64,000 nucleotides of DNA from Pisaster brevispinus (GCA_023634235.1 JAMKCF010000004.1:7481202-7545201); one strand, 5' to 3'; positions 24,758 to 56,580 are shown, counted from the first letter of the stretch. Translations and numbers: made by a program. The notes: generated from the sequence alone by a model not told the origin.

Positions 24758-24899
24758 GGATTTCAATTTTTAAATGCTGCTCTGACTGTTCTATATAATA
24801 TCCTAACATTGAAGAACTAAATAATGTCTGTACAAAGCAGTGTTTACTTTTGTTAATTGTCAAAGACCAGTATCCTCACTTGGTGTATCCCAACATGCA

Positions 24900-25185
24900 T
24901 AAAATAACAAAACCTGTGAAAATTTGGGCTCAACTGGTCATCAAAGTTACAAGAAAATAATGAAAGAAAAAACGCCCTGGTTGCATTAGAATTGTGTGCG
25001 TTCAGATTCCTGAGAAAGGCTTCATGCCTAAAGCCGTTCTCAGATTCAAATTTTGGGGTGAAAATTTACATCTTTGTCTTAAGCTACATTACTTCAAAGG
25101 AGGCCGTTTCTAACCATGTTTTATATTATCAACAGCTCTCTAGCACTCTTATCTAAGTAAGTTTTTATGGTCATTAACTTGTGGA
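24900..25185 (+). repeat. Diverged third copy of the 2.93-kb repeat
   Basis: Carries CTGTGAAAATTTGGGCTCAA, CTCAGATTCAAATTTTGG and a diverged CATTACTTCAAAGGAGG. A 5' fragment (CTGTGAAAATTTGGGCTTGG) also occurs at 52360. Confidence 0.6.
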
Positions 25186-25925
25186 GAACTTAATAAAAGT
25201 ACACCCTGCCTTTAAAATCGGTTTCATAATTGGGCAGAGTTTTTTAATGGAGGATTTTAATTTTTTTTCTCCATTGCTGAATGTAAAGCTGTTTTTCTGG
25301 TAACTGAAAACTGAATTTAGATTTTCAGTTATTTCTGTTGACCCACCCACCTACAATTTTGATAAAAAGTAATTTAAAAAAAAAAGACTGACTATTCTGA
25401 ATGGACCCCTATTCCCATAGGTTGGTATTGTGCTGCGTTTATTGCAAAATAGAGGATCAGACTCTTTCAAAAAGCAATGAGGATTCACCTTCAAATTCAA
25501 TCCTCACAATGTAATAAACACTGCACCCGCTTGCACTGAGAGCATAAAGCCTGAATTATTACATGTATTTTAGAATGACGTCAAGCTGACACACATGTAA
25601 CTTATCCATGCTTTGATTAAACAATCACTTTCACCACTATCAAATTAACAACCAGACTCTTCCCATCAGGGAATCTGTTATCACTGGGCAGGCTGTTGTG
25701 TAAGATAGAATATTACTGGGCTACTATGCCACGTGGGTTGAAAACCACACAAGGGCCCCCTGCCTTTCCCACCCAAGGATGCATTGCCAATACTCAATAA
25801 GGAACTATTTATATTGGAAATTAAACATCTATTGTACCATGGACCCCTCACAGATTGTACACACACCCATGGTTCTATTGGATTACAGCTTGGAGGCTGA
25901 ATTTCCATTTGTAATCATGGCCCCA

Positions 25926-25968
25926 TCTCTCCCCCCCCCCCCCCCTCTCTCTCTCTCCCTCTCCCTGA
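25926..25968 (+). repeat. Pyrimidine tract
   Basis: A long C-run followed by (CT)n; one strand carries almost only pyrimidines. Confidence 0.9.
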
Positions 25969-28900
25969 CATGTTCTGTGTTAGTCTGCGGGCAAGCGAGG
26001 CAGAAATATTAAGATTTCTCGTCTGCATTCTCCTCATAGTCTGGGAGTCTTGAATTAAGCAATTCCGCTGCCGGCCCAAGGTGGTTGTGTCTTGAAGATT
26101 TTGAATTTGGGTTTGTATGAAGTAGACCACTCGTGAAAATCTGGGCCGTGTGCACAATGGCTGGTTGCAGTGTGAGTCTGTCTTAGGTTTCAGTACCACT
26201 GTGAATTCATGTATAGTTAAAGGGACTTATAATACACTGTCAAATTTTTGGGAAGAGTAAATCAATTTCCATTCTGGAATTTTCAAGGAACACGCGTCCA
26301 ACTACACATAGTAGTACATGTAGGTGGTCATGTTTTTAGTTTGAACGAAAATCATGTTTTATGTTTTGTGAGGGATTCTGTGCAAGTCCATACAGCTACA
26401 GTGCTTAATTTGATTACTGCAAATCCTGCAATCGTAAAAAAACAACATGGATTTGGGAAGGAGGGGTTCTTGATTGCTGTTTGCTTGACTTGGAGTCTGT
26501 ATTTCAGATGGAACTGTTTCTCCGGAGGGTTGGCACTGGCCTGGACTTTATAATTAGGGAGCTCCTTGATTGAAGATAATCAAAATATGCTGATTTTCAC
26601 AAATCATGTTTTGTTTACAAATAATTAATGAAGGCTTACTAGCCATACAAAAGCTTGCATTTGGAGATTTTTATTATTATTATTATTAATTTTTTTTTGG
26701 GGGGGGAGGTTTCCTCTATGATTCATGATAAAAATGCCAGTGTGATTTATGTTTTTCCTTAATTTCAGTTAGCCCAATTTTGCCCAAATGACATGAAAGT
26801 TTTACATTTTTTGGGCGACACAGAATGTTTTGATAAAATATTAAGAATGAGACGGGATGATGCAGGGGAAAAAGTCCACACAATCGTCACAAGGGGATGT
26901 CCAGGACGGAGTACCCTAACACTAACAGAAAACCTGAGAGTTAACCAACCTGAGAAAATAAACCAGGTTTTGCTTATTTTATTTCCATCTCCAAACAAAA
27001 ACAGCCTTCAGGAGCCTGGCGGCTAGTCTAGCCGGGTTTGTTTAGCCTTGTTAGTGTGAGCCTGGTGGCTAGTCTAGCCTGGTTTGCTGTGATCCTCCTC
27101 AATACAACTCACCACTTGGTTAATTGGATCGGAATGTTCCATCACACCTCCACCCTCTTATGATAAGAAGGAGAAACTCATGATGTACGATTTGCTTGCA
27201 CAAGCTGCAAGATGGAGGGCCTGAGAGCTAGGCCTGAGAGCTATTTGAGGCAGATCTGCAGTTGTCACGTAGCCACTTTAAAACTTGGCAAATTACGTTC
27301 ACCCCCCCCTTTTTTTCATTGTACACATGCAACAGATTGCCATGTGTTATGTTTCATCTGTAAACTGAGCCTAGGTCTTAAGTTACAGACACTAAAATGA
27401 AAATGAACATTTATAATTCAAATCGATAATCTATTTTAAATCTGTTTTCAGACTCGCCGTGGGTCATGTCTTGGCCTTGCACAAGTTATGGTATCAGGCA
27501 GATACGTGCAAATTGCGAGATGATACATGTGTATTGTGCAAATTGCAACTGATTCTACTAAAAAAAAACCAACAAAACAATAAGTAATAATAATATTTTT
27601 TTATTTAAATTTTCTTTTATACATGTATTTTTAACAGGGAGGCGGGGACTTTAGGTCAAATTCTCAAAAAAAAAAAGTGAAACTGTTTAGAATGCCTCAG
27701 ATTGCATGGTAGGGCTTTTGAAACAAATGACAAACACCAATTAAAAACATTCAGAAGACCTGGTATCAATTCAGCGTGCTCAGGCCAAACTTCAAAAAAG
27801 TTGGATCCAGAATGTTATTAACTTCTACAGTTTAGAAAAATCCTTTTATAGGGAAATCCCCTTCGTAGTCCAAAAGAGTGCAGTTTGTGATGTGTACAGC
27901 CTCAATGGCATTTTAATGGCAGTTCACTAGACACCATGTCTTCACCCTGTAATGACATACATGTATAGCTGTGCATACAAACCACTTAAAGGCAAAGTTT
28001 AGGTAGCTTTTGGTAGAGTACAAATTATTCCAATCCTCTGGTTTTCACCAAACACATCAACCAACCAACCTGTGAAAAAACCCTTCAAATTAGGTGGTCA
28101 GGTTTTTTTGTGAAAACAATAAACAATGGTACACTGTAATTGTTTTCTGAGGGATGTTGTGCTCGTTGGTTAGTTTGATTTGGGAAATTGAAATAAACAA
28201 TGATGATTGTTTGGGTCTTCAAATGATATTTTATTGACTTTGACAGTATTTCAGATGGAAGTATTGCTCTGGAGGATTGGTACAAGTACATGTACAAGTA
28301 TACACTTTATAATCAGTGAGCTTTCAGATTGAAATTAATCATTTTGTTGTTGTTGTAAATACCAACCCTGCACTTTGTCCTTAAAGGATGTGTGCCAACT
28401 GTTATGTACATAATTATGTAAGATGGAAAATAAAACTGAAAAAAAAAAAGAAGTAAAATAAATAAATAAATAAATTAATGGTCCTAGCACAGTCTTTTTG
28501 AAAGGGCTAAACGACAACACAACACACAAAAACAAGTACATGTATTGTTATGTACTGGTGTATCAAAAAATAGAAAACTTCACTTGAAGTATTTTTGGCT
28601 TGAAATGCTTTAATTTTTGAGAAACAAGTAAAACAATTTGTTTTTGATATTGCCAAAGTCCAAAACTCGATGTTTGAAAATGGTGAAAACATATAATGGC
28701 ATTTTCCACTACATGTACATTGTGTAATAACTTTCTTGTCACTCAGTTGACACGTTAAGTGTACAATGTACTTAATTAAGTATCACAGGCATGTTGTTTC
28801 ATGAAGGGGCCTATATGTTGGGTCACACAAAGTGTGGATGCTGATCTTGGACAATTACCAGCCCAGGACTCTGTCTTTAAAAGTGAACGATGGTTCTTTG

Positions 28901-29813
28901 TTTTGAATACAGAGCCATCAAAATTTATGTAGGCTACTTTGTACTGATCTGTAATTGGTCGAGTGGTTTATGATTTGCCCTTTGCTACTGTGTACTCTAA
29001 ATTATTCCTAGAAGTGGTGAGCATAACTGCCAGGAAATTGTTCAGTTTGTTGTAAATCATTTACTAATTATCTACAGCCTTGAATTATGATCCAATTCTT
29101 AGGTACACAGATGATGGTGTCAATGGGTGGTGACCAATTCATTATTGAAAGAGTGATTCCAAGGTCAAATTGAGTAGTGTGACGCATTCATTTTCCAATA
29201 GAGACCTCGTGAAAGTGGGGCAAAAGTTACAAAAGCTACCTCACTTTAAAATGGTATAAAATATCATTGTATTCGATACTCTTTCAGAGCGAAATGCTGC
29301 AGTGGGTATTTTGAGTCCTGGCCTGGCACCTAGATTTGCCTTTGTAATTGTAGACTGTTTACTTCAATTCCAATCAGAGCATGGATTCAAATGAAGCTGC
29401 CCTTTTGCTGTTGGATTTTGATTGATCTGTGAGAGTTAATTACTGACTGTGTACTACTGTACATGTAGGTATTAGTTTACATGCATTACAGTTATGCTTT
29501 AGTCAATACAAAGTTTTGTGTGTAGTTCGGGTTTCGTGCAATAACGATGTGTGACATTAGCCTCAGATGGTGACAAATAACTGTTGGTAATGGGCTCTAG
29601 TTAGTGGTGAAGTGTCCACAGCTAATGTGTAAATACCAAATGGACAACTGCGGCTAAATTTAGACCTCGCTTGGCAAGGTGAATAAAGAAAAGTGTTATT
29701 GCAACTGTACGCTTTCTTTGATAATGATTGATTCATTGTTGAAGGTTTGTTTAAGCGCTACACAGGAAGTGTGCACCTGAGAATAAAAGAGGTCCGCATA
29801 ATGTAGGGACTTG

Positions 29814-29851
29814 AAACACTGTGTGGACTTACACATGTCCACACAGTGTTT
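29814..29851. repeat. Perfect 15-bp inverted repeat with 8-base loop
   Basis: The arm AAACACTGTGTGGAC at 29814-29828 and its exact complement at 29837-29851 flank TTACACAT. A diverged relative (AGTCCACATAGTGTTTCAAA and TTGTGTGGACTT) occurs at about 54720-54762, so this is probably the core of a dispersed element. Confidence 0.9.
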
Positions 29852-30827
29852 TTCTTTTACAGTGTTGAGGAATATTGTTTTTTCTCAAGTGCGCAGACCA
29901 ACTATGAATGTCTGGCACAGAGTGAATGTAACGCAGAGCTGCGTGTTTTCGTGCGTGTGCGTGTGCATTGTACCATTCAGTCACTGCTTACCGTAGAATT
30001 CTGTGTGTATACTGTACATGTACGGAACATAGAATCTATGTTTGTTGTGCCAGATTGTTTCGGTGCTCATATCTTTGGTTAAATTGCAACCCTCTCATAC
30101 CATTTATTTCTCGTACCGGACGGGCTTTGCCAATCTGGGCTCTATTGCACCATGCCCCTGCCCTTGGCCCATTAGTGTAGAATTCTGCAATAAACAGGGC
30201 CATAAATTTTGGCTGTGATTAAACACAAGTTCATGCATTAAGACATCTTCAAGCATTGCCCATGTACATTATGTAGTACACATTATTTCCACCCTAATTT
30301 ACGGTGCAGATTATTCATATGTACAGTGAAATGAACATATTATGCATCTTTTCTACATTGACTCAAAAGGAAGTATTTTTTATTTTCTTTCATTTTGTTT
30401 CATTTTACTTTATTAATGTCACATTTCGTGGACCACTAGACCAAATTGCTTGTGATTAATAGTCAGTAATCCTTCCAATCTTAATCAGTAATTAGCAATG
30501 TTGAATACTATTTGAAGGATTTGATGTTTGGTTCCTTTGACTGTTCATCGAGGACTGAAATATTAAAGTCTAGGTAGTATTCTGTTCTTCCAAGTTCACC
30601 GCAAACAAAATGTTTTTCCTGCACCGTTGTGGTTGATTTTCTGCACAGGAGCAGTAAGTGAAACCGAGTATAAACTGCTGCGACCTGCTCAATTGAATTA
30701 ATGCTTGAAAATTATTGACATCTGCAATGTAGCGAGTCGTCGCAAGTTCAGCGCAGCAGAGGGACAACAGTTCAGCTGTATTAAGCTGTTGCACCTTGAG
30801 GAATACAGATCCACACTTTCTATGTAC

Positions 30828-31066
30828 TGGGCCCAATTTTTATAGAGCTGCTTAACGGCCGATTTTGTGCTTAATACCGCACGAATTTTCTTTTCCGCTG
30901 CTAACTTTAAGCACACCAAAAGGAATACTAACCTTCTGGTGCTTACTGTATGAAAATGAGTGGCGTAACAATGCAAATATGCTTACGCTTAAGCAAATTA
31001 TTCTGCTATACATATTAGCCTGAAAATTTGCTTGCTGTTAAGCAGCGCTATGAAATTGGCCCCTGG
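30828..31066. repeat. Foldback MITE-like repeat, GGGCCCAATTTCAT family
   Basis: Starts GGGCCCAATTTTTATAGAGC and ends AGCGCTATGAAATTGGCCCC; longer than the standard copy because of an internal stretch of AAGCACACC-type sequence. Confidence 0.75.
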
Positions 31067-31104
31067 TCCCAATTTTGCAAAGAATTCGGCATTGGGCAGA
31101 GCTC

Positions 31105-31460
31105 GCTCTTGACACTAGCCCGTACATTGCCTAGTTATCTATCAGCTGTGGGCTAGTAAAAACCACTTCTCAACTTGCCCTGTGGGCCTCTGAAAGCTGA
31201 GCAACCTACTTGTTTGATAATCATGTTTATTCCTTGCCAGTTGCGGAGAATGATTTTTAAGAATGTTTAAATTTATTTTTGTGAGTGTGTGATTGTAACT
31301 TCATATGACCATTAAACTGGATGTGGGACGCTAAAATTAATACATCGGAAAGATACATTTATGACATTATGTACATGTTTGAAACCTGGGCTTTTGTTTT
31401 TTTCCTGGGGCAAGTAAAATGCACAATTTACTAGCTTGGTGGGCTACTTTACAAAAGAGC
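31105..31460 (+). repeat. Second copy of the 19.4-kb repeat
   Basis: Has GACACTAGCCCGTACATTGC, GAGCAACCTACTTGTTTGAT, GTGAGTGTGTGATTGTAACT, ACCATTAAACTGGATGTGG and TGGTGGGCTACTTTACAAAA in order. Confidence 0.65.
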
Positions 31461-33044
31461 TTAAACTCGAGGCCTGCTGGGCCCTTTATGCTTATTGGTT
31501 TGAGATGAGTCAGAGACGATGAAAGACTCATGAAGATTGCCTTCTTTTCTACAATTAATGAGAAATATGAGACCTTTAAGAATCGTAAAAGTTGTGCGAT
31601 GAATATGGTGCTGTCTTGAATCGTGACTTTCATTAGTAATTTCTTGACTTTGACCTTCCCGTGGCTAAAATATTGAAACTAAAGCTTGCTGAAGGGTGCC
31701 GTGCTCTGGCTATTAGACGGGATACGTTGAGCTGCCAGCTCTCCCTGATTCTGCAGAACGTTCCCTGATAATAAACCAATCTTTCCATGTTCTGACATTG
31801 TCTGATATAAAAATTTGAAAATTTCCCCGATTTATGGAAACTTATTCCCTACTATTTTGAATGTAACTCTAAATACCTCCCTGGACACGGTCGTTTACAA
31901 AGGTTGTATGGACACTGTACATGTACGTAGGTCTGCAAATTTCGGGGGAAACAAACAATGTTTCAAACAAAAACACAAAAAATAAAACTAACTCAGACAG
32001 AAATGTTTTGTCCAACTTTAAATTATTCTTATGATAAATGGCACTACACTTACTTCAGGCATTTTTTTGTATGCAAGTGAATTTCTTTCCTATACTGTAT
32101 ACTGTAAGGCACATTTTAGCCTTGGATTCTGGCGTTCCTAATTTGCACATTCATTTTCTCTGCGAGTCGTGACATCAGCGATGGGAGTTGGAGAATAACA
32201 AAACTGAATAAGAGACAACAATTGTAGGGAAGGGTGCCATTTGTGTATTTGTGACGCACACGTACGCCTGCTGCCAGTACTCAAGTGTATGGGTCGGCAC
32301 CATACGGCCTGCTTGCAGCCATCAACGGTGATATCCGTCGCAGATGGAATAACACTAATTATCCAGACATTCCAAAACATCAGCGGCACAGTTCAAGTAC
32401 GCGGCTAACTCGCTCATGTCCAGATCCTTACCCCCCCCCAAAAAAAAAAACATGAAGAGGAGGAAGAAGGAATTCAAGGGTGTACTTATAGTTGCCATGG
32501 TTACAGTTGATGTGAACTTCCGTTGCATGTGTCTTTGTACTTTGTATGCGTTAATGTTGTTAGAGTTACAGCAATTCCAGAGAGATTTTTCCCCGAGGTA
32601 AAGAGCAGGGTCTAGTCTAGTTTTTCGGAGTATTTTCTAAGGATAACTGGAGAGCGTGCTGGATGGTGACATTTCTGCCGATCTCGTTGGAGGTGTGAAT
32701 TAGATTGCTAGGAAATCCCGGGAGTGCGCAGTGTTTTATTGCTGTGGGGTTTTAGATGATGTGAGACGACAAAATATTGGTGTATGAAACATGTGAAATG
32801 CCTCCCACTTTTGAGCTGATTGTAGTCTGGACGGTTCTGTGTAGCTGGAGAGGTTGGCGGAGGTTGGGGTGGGGGGGGGGGGGTGATGGTTACTTATAAT
32901 TCCTAGTGTGATGGCTGTGCAGGTGATAGCAACACAATAAGGATTCAAAATGCATCGACGGTAATTTCCACTTTGTACATTCAGCAAACAGCTGCTACTT
33001 TCAATCTTATACATGTAAAATGTTGATGTGCGATTGATTTCAGA

Positions 33045-33310
33045 CACTTTTCTTCATACAACTTTTATCTGAATTCCGACTTTTTAAGTCAGCCTGGTGA
33101 AGAAAATCAGCCACTGTTTTTCCCACCTATGAAGACAATCTGCTCTTTGATCTACATGTCTCTGGTTCTGAACACACTGTTCCTGAAAAGCTTTGTGAAA
33201 TCTAAACCCCAGGGGTTACCAAAAGGTTGAAATGCCGTCATTTCAACCTCTTAACATTTGGATCCTAGTTTCAGACTTTTTCGTCAACAAACTCTCAACC
33301 CTGATTTCTT
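33045..33310 (+). repeat. Copy of the 280-bp dispersed repeat
   Basis: Has TTTTATCTGAATTCCGACTT, TCTGCTCTTTGATCTACATG, CCAGGGGTTACCAAAAGGTT and TTTTCGTCAACAAACTCTCA. Confidence 0.75.
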
Positions 33311-34559
33311 CTTATGGAGCTGTTGTTTCCTCCGTGCTCGTCATCTTAACACACAGATGACTGAACTCTTGGTAGAACCCTGCGATGAATTATGGAGCTT
33401 GCGAGAACTTTGGTGAGGGCTTGCAATAAGCAATAAGCAATAAGCAAGCGTTTGTAATGGTCTTGGCTTGTCTCTGCACTATTTGAGGAATTTTCTTGAG
33501 TTGAATACCATTTCTTGTTTTCTCGAAAGCTGGTCCATGGTGAATGATGTTGAGTGCTTTCTTTGATATGGCTCATTTTTGTATTTTATATTTCATGCAA
33601 CTTATTTCCCACTCTGCCAAAAAGTTGCAATTATAGTACATTGTACATTTCATCTTTTATATGATAAAGAGAATATATAGAAACTTAAAACAAATTTGAG
33701 GTGGTTTAAAATTCAAAGCTTACATTCAAAGTATTGCAAAATTTAGCACATAAATGTAAAATAATAAAAGATAGTTGTTTTTGTAACATGTTTAATGTAA
33801 ATGTTGTACAGTACATCACTATGAACTGTGTACTACATGTACATGTACCAATGTAGCAAGTGTACTGTATGTATGTGTACTAAAATTAAGTGCAAGTGTC
33901 ATGCACAATAAGTTACCATTATCAGACTCCATGCCCCTGTCCAATGCCTTGTTGCCCCTTGTAATGTTCTGGTAGAAGTGTAGGTTTTCCTCATCAGAGG
34001 TGCCCTTAGCTCAGGAAAACCTGCCTTGTATTTAGTACACAGCAATGAGAAGTTTCAGACTTTTGCAATGTCTGCCTGATGAAAAACAGTTGCTGAATAA
34101 AAGTTGCTGTTGTTTTCTTCAGATAAACCAGATGTTGCTGTTGTTTTCTTCAGATATGTACTGATGTACAGATATCCTGCTGTCTAATCTCCTTTTCTAT
34201 GCTGAGGATACTGTTCCCTAAATCTGCTTGAAATCTTGTACTCTTGGGTTGCCAAGAGGTGGCAATGCCATCATATCAACACATCTCCTAACATTTGGAT
34301 CAGAGTTTCTGAATTTTTCGTCAGCAATGACTCTCACCCATGGTTCAATAACAAAATATCAGACCTGCAGTTTTTCATGAAAGAAAATGCACAATAATTT
34401 CTGAACAATGACTTTCGTAATTAGTAAAGTAACAATATTTCATATCGCATGAAGTGGAAAGCCATATTGAAGGACTATGACTGCTGACGTAGGATCATTT
34501 GGGGAGTACATGTACACCAAGAGTCACGTTGCCAATTTTCCTTCTCTACCCATCTCCAG

Positions 34560-53089
<18,530 letters not shown>

Positions 53090-53201
53090 CGACGGGTCGC
53101 GACGACGGGCAACGATGCGCGTATCCAAATTGCAACGGGGGCCGGTGTGTGTACAGAATGAGCCGAAAGGTCTTACTGTTCTTCCTTCTTAAAATTTCAA
53201 C

Positions 53202-53542
53202 CAGGGCCCCATTTCATGGAGCTGGAGAAGCACAAAGAGAAGTTAAGCACAACAAAATTATGCTTACTTACTGTACCAAAATAAGGTTACCAGCCAAAAA
53301 TACAAAATATCTGCTCATTTTATGCTACGCAGAAATTTGAAGCAGTATTTGTTTGCTTAAGCAGCTTTATGAAATGGGACCCATTTCATAAAGCTGCAGA
53401 AAATAGTGCTTAGCTAATTATTTTGGCTTAGCAGAACTTAGCTGGGAAACAGTCTCAAAGAATACACATCACATGGTGTTTTTGGCTGGTAACTCGTTTC
53501 TGCTATCTTCGATGCTTAACAGCTTTATGGAATATGGCCCCC
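53202..53542. repeat. Two head-to-tail GGGCCCAATTTCAT foldbacks sharing a junction
   Basis: The first unit (53202-53382) ends in TTATGAAATGGGACCCATTT, which is also the start of the second (53372-53542), so the two overlap by the terminal repeat. Both lie within about 450 bp downstream of the SRPK stop codon, probably in the 3' UTR. Confidence 0.75.
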
Positions 53543-54258
53543 ATTTATTTAACTAAAAAAGTACTATAGGATGATTGTAAATGGCTGGTTACATACGTTG
53601 TTTAAATTTTAAATAATTGACCAATTCTATGCTTAAAAGAGGAGTCGCCCAAATTTGTGTCTATTATTTTGTTTTAGGGGCAGATAGAGCGATATTTTGC
53701 AGGGAAAAATACACTTTTTGACTAAAAATTTTCCCAACGTGTCCTGAGAATCTATTAATGCTATTAAATCTGTGATAACATCTATAATTATAAATCATGA
53801 TGTTGTGATTACAGTGTTATCGCGATTTATATTTTCACGATATTGAGTCCAGGGCAGGTCCTAGCTGGAGTTCATTCAGGCTCATGGTAGAACCGCTTGG
53901 TCAAGACTGCTTGGCTTTTGGTCACATAGTTGTAGGTTCGAATTCCATAGTCAGATTCTGACATTTTAGACCATGGTTGCAGGTGTTGTCATAGGCTGTT
54001 TTTGAAGCCACTGCTTGGGCTGGGGCTGGGCTTGGGCTGGGCTTGGGCTTAGGCTTAGGCTTAGGCTCTGTCAGTTGTTCAGAAAACGTGTGCTTTCCTT
54101 ACGGGGCTACAAACAGGCAGATGGGGCCCAAGCCAGAGCTCACTCCGAAGCGGCTGTTGCTAGGGGCCTCTTATGCTTCAACCCGTGTTCATGTGACAAC
54201 CAAGCCACAGCCGCAGCCAGTAGTTTGAACATGGCCAAAGCCCCTAACCCCATAAGGC

Positions 54259-54434
54259 CAGGGACCAATTTCATAGAGCTGCTAAAGCACAAAGATCAGC
54301 TAAGCAAAAAAACAAGTGTGATTACCAGAAACCGGTTGCCAGCCAAAATACCGTGTCATTTGTACTGTTTAAACCGGTTTTCAGCTTATTTTTTGCTTAG
54401 CAGAAATTGTTAAGCGCTTTTGAAATGGGGCCCA
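54259..54434. repeat. Foldback MITE-like repeat, GGGCCCAATTTCAT family
   Basis: Starts AGGGACCAATTTCATAGAGC and ends TTTTGAAATGGGGCCC. A degraded partial copy follows at 55069-55200. Confidence 0.75.
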
Positions 54435-54550
54435 GTTGTCCCCCCTGAACACAATGAATGTATTCATTACACAGTACAAATCAAGAATTCATAGTTTTTT
54501 TAATAGTTTTTTAGTCATCAAGTGCTGGAATTATGTTGTCAGACTTAATT

Positions 54551-54556
54551 AATAAA
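54551..54556 (+). terminator. Candidate polyadenylation signal AATAAA for SRPK
   Basis: First canonical AATAAA downstream of the SRPK stop, about 1.46 kb after it. Variant signals closer to the stop cannot be excluded. Confidence 0.25.
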
Positions 54557-55419
54557 AGTAACTTTATTTATATTAAGTGTTAATTTGCCATGTCTGTCAC
54601 ACTAAACAACACACACAGCTTTGTGGTACTTACCCTCCGTGGACATTCCTTTGTTCTACTCCCTTAAGAAAAAAACATGTATTCTTTAACACTTGAGAAA
54701 ACACTGCGTAGACGTGTATAAGTCCACATAGTGTTTCAAAACTCTGCTTTGTGTGGACTTTTTTTGTTCTGAGGTCCACATTGTATAATGTAATGCTTGC
54801 CTGGTTCATACTTCATGCAAAAATAAATACAAAGCGAATTGCGTGACTCGTTGTTTTCCAATTGTGACACAGGGAGATTTGTTTCGCTTTCGGAATTCGT
54901 GTTAAATATGAACCAGGCTCAATCCTTCGATAGCTGGAGTACTTACCGTGTCTCATACATATGTATGAGCCGATGCAGTTTTCCAATTGGTCAAACCATC
55001 TTTACATACCGTCTTGTAGAATGACTGAATAATGTGGGCAAATGTAGACAAGCAAATGAAATGACACTGGTCCCAGTTTCATAAAGCTTTTAAACACAGA
55101 ACTAGGCTACCAGCCAAATTCCATGAAGTTTACATCGCTGAGACCAGTATGCCACACATTTTAAAATTTTTATTTTGGCTTTGCAAAGAAATTTGAGATC
55201 TTAAGACATCTTGCAAGCCCAGGTATTCTCATGATTATGACAAAAGTAAACTTAGGATAGTCAGTGTTCATGTATCACACTTTTACTGGTCAATGCTTCT
55301 ATCTGAACAAGTGTAGTTTGAATATGATTTGTGTCCATTGTAAGGCAAGAGAAATAATTTGGGTTTTAGCAAAGAAAATTTAACTAGAGTGGGATTTGAA
55401 CCTGTGACCTCTAGAATAA

Positions 55420-55760
55420 CAAGGCTTATTCCTTGATATTTGAAGTGAAAAGTTGCATCCCCTTAAAGTGAATCCTCTCCTGCCCCTTCCCAGGTTGTGT
55501 AGTAAACTTGGGTGTGATCCCTGGCTATAGGACAGTTGCAGGTTGAATGGCTTCTGAATGGCACCTCAGAACAAAGAAATTGACAAAATGGGGAGACCGC
55601 CAACATTGGGGCTAGATAGCCAGTTGGTAGAGCACCAGTTCATTAATCTGGAGGTTGCAGGTTCAATTTCTGCTCTAGTAAATTTTTCTTTGTTCAACCC
55701 AAAGTTATTTAAATTGTATCCAGTCAGTTTCCCTTGTGGTTTGTTACTTGCAGGAGAAAT
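55420..55760 (+). mobile_element. Long tRNA-derived element copy
   Basis: The tRNA-like head at 55609-55679 lies between the same preamble and tail as at 40.1 and 45.1 kb. Homology to the minus copy at 34.8-35.15 kb extends further upstream (TTGATATTTGAA, TTGCATCCCC, CTTGGGTGTGATCCCTGGCT), so the full element exceeds 300 bp. A tRNA-like 3' half in the opposite orientation (GGGATTTGAACCTGTGACC) lies just outside at 55385-55425. Confidence 0.7.
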
Positions 55761-56429
55761 AAAAATAAGCACAATACTTTGGGACTTTACATGTAAGGTC
55801 ACAGCAGACATACCGGATAATTTTCCGCTGTTAAATCGGTTATGAGAATGTCTGCATTTTCTGAAGAATTTAATTATCAGGTTAGTCTGCTGCCACCTAG
55901 TGTCCCTTGTAACGGAGGAATGCAAAACAAAACAAGCCATCGCCCCAGGGTTTCCCCAAGGTACAACATGGTCCAACCCGGAGTTGACTGTATTTTTTAC
56001 TGCAGGAGGGCGCTTTCAACAGCAAATTTCCCTTCATCACAATTACATCACACAGTTTCTTCTTATGTTGACTGCCTGTATGTTTTTTTTTTTTTTGGCC
56101 AAGTAAATAATAGAAATAATAACAAGAAAAAAGCAGTTTGTTTTACTTGTTTCGCATCACATAAATTTGGTCCATACACGCCCTCCTGCAGACAAAAATA
56201 CTGCGATTTACACTTGTTTAATTTTGCATCCTCCCTATCACAACCTGTATGTAATACACATATTTCAATAACAAGGCCACTAGCTAATCAAGTATTTGAA
56301 CAGTTCCTTGAAAACAATATATTTTGGCCGAAATTTCTCGACCCAAAACCAACATAATATCACCTTTTAACCTCATATTCAAAGTCAGTGTTGACCAAAT
56401 CACAGGACTCAATCTAGCCTGTTGTCACC

Positions 56430-56580
56430 AGGCATGCTAAGTGGTTTAGTGGTAAGACCCCCTGCTCTAGAATGAGGGGTTTTGTGGGTTCGAATCCCAC
56501 CGGAGTTGTATGCCAATGAATTTGTTTCCACAGGACTCGGGGAAAGCATTGAGTATACAGTGCTTAACACACATCAGTGT
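56430..56580 (+). mobile_element. Second tRNA-derived family, copy 1
   Basis: tRNA-like sequence with GTGGTTTAGTGGTAAGAC (box A-like) and GTGGGTTCGAATCCCACC (near-perfect box B), followed by GAGTATACAGTGCTTAACAC. It differs from the first family in the head and the tail. The relative at 5.55 kb shows it is dispersed; a real tRNA gene is less likely because the acceptor stem ends do not pair well by eye. Confidence 0.55.

Larger units (their letters stand above)
25190..34476. other. Non-coding, possibly SRPK upstream region or first intron
   Basis: Repeats at 29.81, 30.83, 31.1, 33.05 and 34.16 kb. 32140-32400 stands out for CpG content. The missing SRPK start exon may lie in this stretch or before the window. 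Confidence 0.4.
53090..54556 (+). other. Probable SRPK 3' UTR and downstream sequence
   Basis: No coding signal. It contains at least two head-to-tail copies of the GGGCCCAATTTCAT foldback family (53202-53382 and 53372-53542), a third at 54259-54434, and a G/C-rich run of GGCTTGGGCT/GGCTTAG words at 54008-54070. The first clear AATAAA on this strand is at 54551-54556. Whether the transcript runs that far is not shown by sequence alone. Confidence 0.4.

Noticed and set aside
32451..32490. Basic N-terminal SRPK exon starting MKRRKKEF
   Set aside because: Position and composition are tempting, but the donor phase does not match the phase needed by the exon at 34560.
33421..33450. CRISPR-like short repeats (GCAATAAGCAATAAGCAATAAGC)
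   Set aside because: A plain short tandem repeat in an animal genome, without spacers.
55566..56357. Overlapping 136- and 171-codon frames on opposite strands
   Set aside because: They run across a tRNA-derived repeat and a foldback; composition gives no coding support.
56431..56512. Functional tRNA gene
   Set aside because: Box B is excellent, but acceptor ends do not pair and a relative with the same downstream word exists at 5.55 kb.
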